Source of the DNA: an uncultured Clostridia bacterium
Lineage (GTDB): Bacteria; Bacillota; Clostridia; Lachnospirales; Lachnospiraceae
DNA: 29,093 bases
Reading direction: 5' to 3'
Assembly: GCA_937896665.1 (NCBI GenBank)
Contig: CALBNS010000001.1
Location: 1 to 29,093 of the forward strand
Made by a program: the position numbers and the translations under genes. Shown one piece after another: positions 13,685 to 20,634 of this stretch (position 1 is the stretch's first letter; the number at the start of each line of letters is the position of its first letter). The notes under the pieces were generated by a model. The model searched no databases. It saw nothing but the letters and a program-made list of their open reading frames with translations, and was not told where the DNA came from.

Positions 13685-16084
13685 CTACTGTCTCCGGCCG
13701 TGTTTCCTGCGAACAACAATTCCAAAGATCCATGTTGCTGCCGCAAAAACACTTAGCATCAGAATCCCCATCGTCCATCCGCTGCCCATTCCCGAGATTC
13801 CTGTTATCGGCACCGTGTCCCGATGGTTGATGACTGTTACGGTCTGATCACCGTCCTGTAAAGTCCCAGTCTGAGAATTTTGATATTGAACCTCATATCC
13901 TTGAGCGCTTTCACGGTTTTCCACAACCTGATACTCTGTTCCAACCGGAAGTTGACGCAGCGTAAAGGTGTCCTCGTGACCCAGCTGCACCGTGATCGTT
14001 CCATTTTTCACTTCGACTGTTTCGTCTGTCTGTTGTCCACCATTTCCTGTTTTTGAACATTGATACACTCCTTCTAGCAGATTACCGTCTGCATCTTTCA
14101 GTGTTATCGTAATCTCGAATTTTTTCGTCTTATCCCCCATGGCGCCAGTCACTTTTTTTGCAACGGTAAGGGATGGCTTCCGGCTGTTGGTGACTGTAAA
14201 TCCTTCTGTTATATCTCCACTTACAGCGCTCTCATATCCCTCCAAAGGTTTTTCTTTCACTGTGTAGGTATGACCTTTCGCCACATAAGTGAATGTTTCC
14301 TTCCACTGGTTGTCTTCGGTCAATTGCAACGTTTTATATGGTTCTGCAGCCCCATCCTGATACAGAGATACCGTTACAACCGGTTTTTCCACATCCTCTG
14401 GTACACCCTTCCAGACTTTCGTTACAGGAATCTGCATTGCGGAAACCTGAACTACAGGCTTTTCCACGTAAGCAACGGTCTGAGGTGTTCCTTCTCCTGT
14501 CTTTCCGAAAGTATAGGTCAGTGTTGCGCTTTCGTTGGAATAGAAACCAGGCTTTCCGGAACTACTGTTTTTTCCCGGGGCGTCACTGTCTGCACTGCCT
14601 GTATGAGGATACAGGCCTTCTGAGTTCGCATACTCATCGTATGCTTTCCGTGTAGGAACCACATTAAAGTTCACCGCATACGTGGTATCCTTGTCAAGAA
14701 CAAAGTCGTCTTCAAATGTTGCTGTAACCGTCTTCTTATCTTCACTCAGCGTTACCGTAATCGTACCCTGATCTGTAATATCAGTTACCGTTTCACCTTT
14801 CGTAGCAGTTACATTATAATGACCAGTCAACGTTCCACCCGGAATCTCTACATATTCACTGAGGGCATCTGTGATCGTTACATTTCTACAGGTGAACTCT
14901 GTTATGTCTCCTACGATATCCTGAAAAGCCTTTTCCAGTTCACCTGTATCATTTGCCCCATAATACCCTGTCTTTGTAGCGTCGGAAGCGCCCTTCAACT
15001 CTGTAAGGAAGGTAGGATTCGAATCGTTTGTCATTCCAATGGTATAAAATCCCTCCAGCCCTGTGATTTGCTGTACCTGTAATATTGCCCGCTCCCACGC
15101 TGTCTGATCGAGTCCACTGCCGGATCCCAATGTCGTTCCAGCTTTATATGAAATTAGTCCGAACTTATCCGTAGTTCCATTTGCATAATAAAAATTAGGC
15201 TCACCGTCAGACAGGAAAATGACGAATTTCTTCGCATCCGTCCTGCTGTTTCCCAATACTTCTGCTCCGGTGCGAAGTCCCGCCTCGCAATTTGTTCCGC
15301 CATCCGCCGCGATGTTCTTTACTGCATCGTTTACTGTGTCTTTTTGTTCTGTCCATCCCTGTAATAGGTCTGCATCATTGTAGGCTCCACCGAATCTGCT
15401 ACCACTGTACGTTACAACTGCCATCCGGGCATCAATCTGTGTATTTCCCAAAATAGAATCCGTCAGACCGCCCTCTTTTGTGACAACCTGTTTCAAGACA
15501 TCCATTCTGGACGTTTTCCCCCCAGTCGTAGTCATGTTCCGATCCATACTTCCCGACTTATCAACGATCAGCAGAACGTCTATCTTTGGTATGGTCGTCT
15601 CAGAATCATACATTCCCTTGACATTCAACGTCAAAGTGTAATCATCCTCTGCATTTTTCTTAATATACTTGTGATGTTCCGGCGCTGCCTCCGAAGCCGC
15701 ACCTTGGCTTAGATGAACTGCCACCGGATTTCCCGCGCCTACATTCTCCGCTTCCGGAACATCCCGCTGTGTGATTCCTTCCGTTGCCGCTTCCTTTTCC
15801 GGCGTCACTTCAGCATCCGACACAGCACCTGTATCTGCTGTTTTTCCGTTGCCGGAACCGTTCTCCGGGCTCCCTTCTGTATTCAGAATTTCGTCTGTCC
15901 CGTCTCTGTTGCTCTCCGTCCCCGAAGTTTCTCCGGGCACTGTTTCTGCCGACACTTCCTCTGCCTTCACCGTATCTGGAATTTTATCGCTCTGGTTTTC
16001 AGCAAAAACCGGAACTGTACAGAATATCAGCAGCAGACCCATCATGAGTGCCAACAATCTCCTTTTTTTGTTCAATCCTTTCAT
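13685..16084 (-). CDS. Pilus tip adhesin with VWA domain and pilin-type Ig domains
   Basis: 799 residues from the ATG at 16084, with a strong GGAGG site; an ATG 11 codons upstream has none. A signal peptide (1-28) is followed by a Ser/Thr/Glu-rich spacer (29-135). The von Willebrand A domain (about 167-395) has a complete metal-dependent adhesion site: DKSGS (175-179), T264 in GGTNCEAG and D293 in LSDGEP. An all-beta region, a CnaB-like domain (552-634) and a Spy0128-like domain starting SLTVAKKVTGA (about 637-756) follow. VPITG (758-762), a membrane span and RRKHGRRQ complete the sorting signal. VWA tips with an adhesion site (such as RrgA of pneumococcus) bind host matrix proteins. First gene of the operon, directly behind the invertible promoter. 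Confidence 0.9.
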   Translation of the reverse strand: MKGLNKKRRLLALMMGLLLIFCTVPVFAENQSDKIPDTVKAEEVSAETVPGETSGTESNRDGTDEILNTEGSPENGSGNGKTADTGAVSDAEVTPEKEAATEGITQRDVPEAENVGAGNPVAVHLSQGAASEAAPEHHKYIKKNAEDDYTLTLNVKGMYDSETTIPKIDVLLIVDKSGSMDRNMTTTGGKTSRMDVLKQVVTKEGGLTDSILGNTQIDARMAVVTYSGSRFGGAYNDADLLQGWTEQKDTVNDAVKNIAADGGTNCEAGLRTGAEVLGNSRTDAKKFVIFLSDGEPNFYYANGTTDKFGLISYKAGTTLGSGSGLDQTAWERAILQVQQITGLEGFYTIGMTNDSNPTFLTELKGASDATKTGYYGANDTGELEKAFQDIVGDITEFTCRNVTITDALSEYVEIPGGTLTGHYNVTATKGETVTDITDQGTITVTLSEDKKTVTATFEDDFVLDKDTTYAVNFNVVPTRKAYDEYANSEGLYPHTGSADSDAPGKNSSSGKPGFYSNESATLTYTFGKTGEGTPQTVAYVEKPVVQVSAMQIPVTKVWKGVPEDVEKPVVTVSLYQDGAAEPYKTLQLTEDNQWKETFTYVAKGHTYTVKEKPLEGYESAVSGDITEGFTVTNSRKPSLTVAKKVTGAMGDKTKKFEITITLKDADGNLLEGVYQCSKTGNGGQQTDETVEVKNGTITVQLGHEDTFTLRQLPVGTEYQVVENRESAQGYEVQYQNSQTGTLQDGDQTVTVINHRDTVPITGISGMGSGWTMGILMLSVFAAATWIFGIVVRRKHGRRQ

Positions 16085-16141
16085 TGAATCTCCTCCCTGA
16101 ACCGCATCACTGTTCATTCAGTGTAAGGCAAGTTCTTCCCT

Positions 16142-16180
16142 ATTCTATGCAACATAAGAATAGTTATGTTGTCATAGAAT
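16142..16180 (-). promoter_or_regulatory. Leader hairpin formed by the left recombination site
   Basis: The left recombination site lies inside a larger near-perfect palindrome: ATTCTATG (16142-16149) and CATAGAAT (16173-16180) enclose the 8-bp arms, with a single extra base at 16172. In the present orientation it lies about 30 nt into the pilus leader RNA and would fold as a stem of 16 bp with a 6-nt loop. GCAAGTT (16128-16134) and AACTTGC (16199-16205) can close a further outer stem. No U-run follows on the sense strand, so it is not a classic terminator. Confidence 0.6.
16152..16175 (+). repeat. Left inverted repeat of the invertible segment (recombination site)
   Basis: This 24-bp sequence begins ACATAAGAATAG and ends GTTGTCAT. 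Its exact reverse complement is at 16374-16397. It contains arms CAACATAA (16150-16157) and TTATGTTG (16164-16171) around the spacer GAATAG, the layout of a tyrosine-recombinase core site. Confidence 0.92.
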
Positions 16181-16217
16181 CATACATAAACGGAGAATAA
16201 CTTGCTCTCTGTCCATT

Positions 16218-16246
16218 AGTATAGTCCAATCTGAGTGAGATGTCAA
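16218..16246 (-). promoter_or_regulatory. Pilus operon promoter inside the invertible segment
   Basis: Minus strand: TTGACA (16241-16246), 17-bp spacer, TATACT (16218-16223), with an A/T-rich tract directly upstream of the -35 box (16247-16262). The predicted start is near 16210, giving a leader of about 126 nt before the tip gene. It is among the best promoter matches in the window. Confidence 0.85.
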
Positions 16247-16287
16247 GAAATTTCAAATAATTCAGCCCCAAAACGGCATCACCAAAA

Positions 16288-16340
16288 CCCGGAGAAATCC
16301 ATGAGATTTTTTCTTTGAAAAGATTTCAGATTTCTTCGGG
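16288..16340. terminator. Long terminator hairpin inside the invertible segment
   Basis: The outer 12-bp stem pairs 16288-16299 (CCCGGAGAAATC) with 16329-16340 (one G-U pair). An inner 11-bp stem (GAGATTTTTTC with GAAAAGATTTC, two G-U pairs) extends it. The plus strand continues TCTTTCTTGCTTT and the minus strand GGGTTTTGG, so termination could work both ways, better on the plus strand. In this orientation it separates the recombinase gene from the pilus promoter; after inversion it would stand between them and the pilus genes. Confidence 0.75.
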
Positions 16341-16373
16341 TCTTTCTTGCTTTATTCATAAATGATTACCGAA

Positions 16374-16397
16374 ATGACAACATAACTATTCTTATGT
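16374..16397 (-). repeat. Right inverted repeat of the invertible segment (recombination site)
   Basis: Exact reverse complement of the 24 bp at 16152-16175. Read on the minus strand its outer arm is CCACATAA, one base different from the left site's CAACATAA. The difference lies just outside the shared 24 bp, so it would not move on inversion. The TAA stop of the recombinase gene (16392-16394) lies in this outer arm, so inversion leaves the protein unchanged. Confidence 0.92.
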
Positions 16398-17255
16398 GGT
16401 ACTCCACTCGCTTACCAAATCTAATGTTTCTATATTTTTGATCCACACCTGTATCTTCTCTGTCGTATATACCCTTGTAATCTCCAGACTGCTGTGTCCT
16501 AAGATTTCCGCCAGATTCACCAGATTGTTTGTTCCTTTATAAAACGTTCTGGCAAAAAGATGTCGAAGGTTATGCGGAAATATTTTGTCTGGATCAACTC
16601 CGGCTCGTCCTGCCAGACTTTTCATCTCTTTCCATATATTTGATCGATTCTTAGGGTTGCCGTTTCTGGTTCGGAAGATCACGCCGGTCTGGATTCCTTC
16701 TTTTTCCACATAACGCTGCAAATTCTTTTTTAACATTTCAGGCATGGGAACCATCCTGTATTTTCCTTTATTCCATACTTTTACCATACCGCTCCTGAGG
16801 CTTTCCACCGTAAAATATTCCAGTTCGCTTACTCGAATTCCCGTAGCACACATCGTTTCCATCATCAGGGCTAGTTGTACCCGCCCTTCTTCCAGAGCCG
16901 TTTCCACCAACCGCTTATAATCTGTTTTTTCCATTTCTCTCACCTCTCCTGTCAAGAGCGTTCCCTGCACCCGGATTCTTTTCAGTTTCAATCTTTCCCC
17001 GCCCAGAAACTCCAAAAACTGATTAAGGGCAGCCAGCATAGAGTTTGCACTGCTGACTGCATAATGTTCAACCAGCCATTCTTTATAGGAAAGCAGCTGC
17101 TCTTTGGTAATCCTTCGATTCTCGCCCATAAAATTATAAAACGTCCGGATATCTGTAAGATACTTTCTTATGGTAGCCTTGGCATTTTCCCGCTCTCTCA
17201 GATATACAGCAAATTCCTCCATACTCTCTTTTTTCATCTCTATTCCATATTCCAT
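16392..17255 (-). CDS. Tyrosine recombinase, probable invertase of the adjacent promoter switch
   Basis: 287 residues from the ATG at 17255, seven bases after AGGAGT; an ATG 12 codons upstream has no ribosome site. It has an N-terminal SAM-like core-binding domain (about 10-95) and a catalytic domain (about 108-280). The active-site set is complete: R141 (TGIRVSEL), a beta-hairpin lysine (K163 or K165), H228 and R231 (HNLRH), H254 (LGHSS) and nucleophile Y263 (RVYTTE). There is no arm-binding domain, excisionase or phage gene nearby, so it is an XerC/FimB-like stand-alone recombinase. Its 3' end lies in the right inverted repeat, which makes the neighbouring sites its likely target. Confidence 0.92.
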   Translation of the reverse strand: MEYGIEMKKESMEEFAVYLRERENAKATIRKYLTDIRTFYNFMGENRRITKEQLLSYKEWLVEHYAVSSANSMLAALNQFLEFLGGERLKLKRIRVQGTLLTGEVREMEKTDYKRLVETALEEGRVQLALMMETMCATGIRVSELEYFTVESLRSGMVKVWNKGKYRMVPMPEMLKKNLQRYVEKEGIQTGVIFRTRNGNPKNRSNIWKEMKSLAGRAGVDPDKIFPHNLRHLFARTFYKGTNNLVNLAEILGHSSLEITRVYTTEKIQVWIKNIETLDLVSEWSTT

Positions 17256-17552
17256 ATTATTTACTCCTTTTCTTTTCATGCGTCTGTCCACTTGTATTCC
17301 TTATTTTCCGTATTTAGCATCACCGATCTACAGTCCAAATATACGCATAAGAACGCATCTTCTATCAATCACCTTCTTTTTACTCTCATTTTTAACTGTT
17401 CAGAACCCCTTAATAATCTCCTCTATATACTCGTGTACCAAAGAAAATCTTCACAACACAATTTTCTCGTAAATGCAGAAATAACAGCACCTCCGTTTCT
17501 GATTTCATTATATAGGGGAGTTTTAAATTATACAAAGGTGCAAATTCAGAGC

Positions 17553-17591
17553 AAAAAATAAGCATACCACTATTTCTAATGATACGCTTAT
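17553..17591 (-). terminator. Intrinsic terminator of ppdK
   Basis: On the minus strand ATAAGCGTATCA pairs over 12 bp (two wobble pairs) with TGGTATGCTTAT, closing a 10-nt loop, and is followed by a run of six T. It lies 144 bp past the ppdK stop and isolates ppdK from the recombinase gene. Confidence 0.75.
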
Positions 17592-17604
17592 CATAATTCA
17601 TTTG

Positions 17605-17730
17605 TTAATCAAGGTCGATATATACCGTTACAGTAGTATCTCTCCATTGATTTTTCCTTACATACTGTCCGTTAGCTTTTCGATAGGCTGCTGCCTGTTC
17701 AAAACTAAGCGATAATTCAAAGGAAAGAGA
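17605..17730 (-). pseudogene. Possible C-terminal coding remnant, family not recognised
   Basis: A minus-strand open frame directly after ppdK encodes a protein-like stretch (FEQAAAYRKANGQYVRKNQ, then WRDTTVTVYIDLD and TAA). The frame has no start codon between the ppdK end and this stretch and continues backwards into ppdK out of frame. It is probably the tail of a gene cut off when the neighbouring island arrived, but it could be chance. Confidence 0.3.
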
Positions 17731-17734
17731 ACTC

Positions 17735-20359
17735 CTACCTATTTGCGATAGCTGCCTGTGCTGCTGCTAATCTTGCGATAGGTACACGGAATGGCGAACA
17801 AGACACGTAGTCTAATCCAATCTTGTGGCAGAATTCTACGGAACTCGGATCTCCTCCATGTTCACCACAGATACCTACGTGAAGTTCGCTATTAACCGGT
17901 TTTCCAAGCTTAATAGCCATTTCCATCAACTTACCAACACCAACCTGGTCAAGTTTTGCAAATGGGTCATTTTCGAAGATTTTCTTATCATAGTAAGCAT
18001 CTAAGAATTTGCCGGCATCATCACGCGAGAATCCATATGTCATTTGTGTTAAGTCGTTCGTACCGAAGCAGAAGAAGTCTGCTACACCTGCGATTTCGTC
18101 AGCTGTAAGAGCTGCACGTGGGATTTCAATCATTGTACCAACTTCGTACTCTAATTCTACACCCGCCGCTGCAATTTCTGCATCAGCCGTTTCTACAACC
18201 ACTTTCTTGACGAAAGATAATTCTTTTACATCAGAAGCAAGTGGAATCATGATTTCCGGTTTGACATTCCAATCAGCATGTGCTTTTTGTACATTAATTG
18301 CGGCACGGATAACCGCTTTTGTCTGCATCTTAGCAATTTCCGGATAAGTTACAGCAAGACGAAGTCCTCTGTGTCCCATCATTGGGTTAAATTCATGTAA
18401 TGATGTAATCAATGCTTTGATATCTTCTACTGACTTGCCCTGAGCATCTGCAAGTTTCTTAATATCTTCTTCCTCTGTTGGGACAAATTCATGGAGCGGT
18501 GGATCAAGGAAACGAATTGTAACCGGATTTCCTTCCAATGCCTCAAATAATCCTTCAAAGTCTCCCTGCTGATATGGAAGAATCTTTTCAAGAGCAACTT
18601 CTCTTTCTTCTACTGTATCAGCACAAATCATCTCACGGAATGCTGCGATTCTGTTTTCTTCGAAAAACATATGCTCTGTACGGCAGAGACCGATACCTTC
18701 TGCACCGAGTTCACGAGCCTTTCTTGCATCTGCAGTAGTATCTGCATTCGTTCTAACTTTTAAGGTTCTATATTTGTCCGCCCATCCCATGATTCTTCCG
18801 AATTCACCGGCGATTGTAGCATCTACTGTCGGGATAATACCGTCATAGATATTACCTGTTGTACCATCAATAGAAATTTCATCTCCTTCGTGGAATTCCT
18901 TTCCGGCTAATGTGAATTTCTTATTCTCTTCATCCATGTTGATATCACCACATCCTGATACACAGCATGTGCCCATACCACGAGCTACTACAGCAGCATG
19001 GGATGTCATACCACCACGAACCGTCAGGATACCCTGAGCCGCTTTCATACCGGTAATATCCTCCGGGGATGTTTCCAAACGAACAAGAACCACTTTTTCT
19101 CCTCTTTCTGCCCATGCAACAGCATCATCAGCCGTAAAGACAATCTTACCGCAAGCAGCGCCCGGAGAAGCTCCAAGACCTTTACCCATTGGACTGGCGG
19201 CTTTCAATGCAGCCGTATCAAATTGTGGATGAAGTAAGGTATCTAAGTTACGAGGATCAATCATAGCAACTGCTTTTTCTTCAGAAATCATTCCCTCATC
19301 TACTAAATCACACGCAATCTTTAAGGCAGCCTGAGCTGTTCTCTTACCGTTACGTGTCTGTAACATATAAAGCTTCTTATCTTCGATTGTGAATTCCATG
19401 TCCTGCATGTCTCTGTAGTGATCTTCCAAAGTATTACAGATGCCTACGAACCGGTCGTAAACTTCCGGCATAACTTCTTTTAACTGGTCAATCTTTTGTG
19501 GTGTACGAACACCGGCAACTACGTCTTCACCTTGTGCATTCATTAAGAATTCGCCCATAAGATGTTTTTCGCCTGTTGCAGGATCACGGGTAAATGCAAC
19601 ACCTGTACCAGAAGTTTCACCCATATTGCCGAATGCCATCATCTGCACGTTGACAGCTGTTCCCCAAGAATATGGGATATCATTATCACGACGGTAAACA
19701 TTTGCACGAGGGTTGTCCCAAGAACGGAATACAGCCTTTACAGCTCCCATTAACTGTTCCTTTGGATCTGTTGGAAAATCAGCACCAATCTTTGCTTTAT
19801 ATTCAGCCTTAAACTGTTCTGCAAGTCTTGCCAGATCTTCTGCGGTTAAATCAACATCCTGAGTAACACCTTTTTCTTCTTTCATCTTATCAATGAGTTC
19901 TTCGAAGTATTTTTTTCCAACTTCCATAACTACATCAGAATACATCTGGATAAATCTTCTGTAGCAATCCCATGCCCAACGAGGATTTCCTGATTTATCT
20001 GCTAATACTTTTACTACTTCTTCGTTCAAACCAAGGTTCAGAATTGTATCCATCATACCTGGCATAGAAGCTCTCGCACCTGAACGAACTGAAACAAGAA
20101 GTGGATTCTCTGTGTCACCGAATTTCTTTCCTGTTACTTCTTCCATCTTAACGATTGCTTCCATAATCTGTTCCATGATTTCATCGTTAATCATTCTTCC
20201 GTCTTCATAATACTGAGTACAGGCTTCTGTCGTGATTGTAAAGCCTTGTGGTACCGGAAGACCTAATTTTGTCATTTCAGCAAGGTTTGCACCTTTACCA
20301 CCAAGCAGATTTCTCATGCTTGCATCACCCTCAGTGAACATATACACCCATTTTCCCAT
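17735..20359 (-). CDS. ppdK: Pyruvate, phosphate dikinase
   Basis: 874 residues, the same length as the structurally studied Clostridium symbiosum enzyme. It interconverts pyruvate, ATP and phosphate with phosphoenolpyruvate, AMP and PPi, and in gut Clostridia commonly serves PPi-linked glycolysis. The order is an N-terminal ATP-grasp domain, then the phosphohistidine domain with H454 in TVRGGMTSHAA, then the PEP/pyruvate TIM barrel ending with the catalytic cysteine in ICGEHGGDP. AGGAGG precedes the ATG. Transcribed alone, with its own promoter and terminator. Confidence 0.97.
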   Translation of the reverse strand: MGKWVYMFTEGDASMRNLLGGKGANLAEMTKLGLPVPQGFTITTEACTQYYEDGRMINDEIMEQIMEAIVKMEEVTGKKFGDTENPLLVSVRSGARASMPGMMDTILNLGLNEEVVKVLADKSGNPRWAWDCYRRFIQMYSDVVMEVGKKYFEELIDKMKEEKGVTQDVDLTAEDLARLAEQFKAEYKAKIGADFPTDPKEQLMGAVKAVFRSWDNPRANVYRRDNDIPYSWGTAVNVQMMAFGNMGETSGTGVAFTRDPATGEKHLMGEFLMNAQGEDVVAGVRTPQKIDQLKEVMPEVYDRFVGICNTLEDHYRDMQDMEFTIEDKKLYMLQTRNGKRTAQAALKIACDLVDEGMISEEKAVAMIDPRNLDTLLHPQFDTAALKAASPMGKGLGASPGAACGKIVFTADDAVAWAERGEKVVLVRLETSPEDITGMKAAQGILTVRGGMTSHAAVVARGMGTCCVSGCGDINMDEENKKFTLAGKEFHEGDEISIDGTTGNIYDGIIPTVDATIAGEFGRIMGWADKYRTLKVRTNADTTADARKARELGAEGIGLCRTEHMFFEENRIAAFREMICADTVEEREVALEKILPYQQGDFEGLFEALEGNPVTIRFLDPPLHEFVPTEEEDIKKLADAQGKSVEDIKALITSLHEFNPMMGHRGLRLAVTYPEIAKMQTKAVIRAAINVQKAHADWNVKPEIMIPLASDVKELSFVKKVVVETADAEIAAAGVELEYEVGTMIEIPRAALTADEIAGVADFFCFGTNDLTQMTYGFSRDDAGKFLDAYYDKKIFENDPFAKLDQVGVGKLMEMAIKLGKPVNSELHVGICGEHGGDPSSVEFCHKIGLDYVSCSPFRVPIARLAAAQAAIANR

Positions 20360-20457
20360 GTCTTTCGACCTCCTAAATATTTTTAGTACACAATCTACAA
20401 AATTTTCATTTCGACACCATATTTCATAGGTTATTTTGCATACATTTGTTAACTATC

Positions 20458-20486
20458 ATTCTATACGCTTTTTTCAAAATCGTCAA
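20458..20486 (-). promoter_or_regulatory. Sigma-A promoter of ppdK
   Basis: Minus strand: TTGACG (20481-20486), 17-bp spacer, TAGAAT (20458-20463). It follows the hairpin that ends the upstream operon. Confidence 0.7.
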
Positions 20487-20502
20487 GAAATTTCCATAAA
20501 TT

Positions 20503-20541
20503 AGGACTGAAGCACTAATTAATTATTAGCACAACAGTCCT
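20503..20541 (-). terminator. Hairpin ending the hexapeptide-M16-era-recO-glyS-M18 operon
   Basis: AGGACTG (20503-20509) pairs with CAGTCCT (20535-20541), with a second short internal pairing (CTAAT/ATTAG). The T-run on the minus strand is short (AATTT), so termination strength is uncertain. Confidence 0.5.
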
Positions 20542-20634
20542 CTTGAGTTCATCTTCATGTTTTCTGTTCAGGATTTCTTTTGAAAAAAATTGTTTTTCTA
20601 CTTCTTCAAATCCGATTCTTGCTTTTCATACCTT

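Larger units (their letters stand above)
16152..16397. other. Invertible promoter element (phase-variation switch) of the pilus operon
   Basis: Perfect 24-bp inverted repeats bound a 198-bp segment (16176-16373) between a tyrosine recombinase gene and the pilus operon. The segment holds a near-consensus promoter facing the operon and a terminator hairpin, but no gene. Recombination between the repeats would flip the promoter away from the operon (to mirrored positions near 16303-16331 on the plus strand). The window shows the ON orientation. This layout resembles fimS of E. coli type 1 fimbriae and the invertible promoters known in gut bacteria. Inversion itself is inferred. Confidence 0.85.
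17256..17734. other. Gap between ppdK and the recombinase gene
   Basis: No intact gene. The minus strand carries a weak possible recombinase promoter (TTGGAC at 17333-17338, 16-bp spacer, extended TGC-TAAATA at 17311-17316). Further right are the ppdK terminator (17553-17591) and a start-less coding remnant (17605-17730). The stretch is AT-rich. Confidence 0.5.
20360..20634. other. Gap between M18 aminopeptidase and ppdK
   Basis: 275 bp without a gene. It holds, in the direction of transcription, the hairpin after the aminopeptidase gene (20503-20541), the ppdK promoter and a ppdK leader of roughly 90 nt. I see no riboswitch-like structure in the leader. Confidence 0.6.

Noticed and set aside
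16085..16117. ATG 11 codons upstream of the chosen tip adhesin start
   Set aside because: No Shine-Dalgarno; GGAGG sits just before the downstream ATG, which also begins a proper signal peptide.
16197..16225. Plus-strand promoter in the invertible segment (TATAGT at 16220-16225)
   Set aside because: The matching -35 position reads roughly TAACTT, a poor box, and the hexamer overlaps the strong minus-strand -10 box.
16392..17255. Recombinase as integrase of a prophage or conjugative element
   Set aside because: No excisionase, relaxase, phage or tRNA attachment site is nearby, and the sites beside it are inverted, which favours inversion.
16875..17561. 228-codon plus-strand frame over the recombinase 5' half
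   Set aside because: Antisense to conserved recombinase sequence, rich in Phe/Ser/His/Cys as reverse frames of AT-rich genes often are; no motif.
17410..17601. 63-codon minus-strand frame downstream of ppdK
   Set aside because: It overlaps the ppdK terminator hairpin, has no Shine-Dalgarno and no family resemblance.
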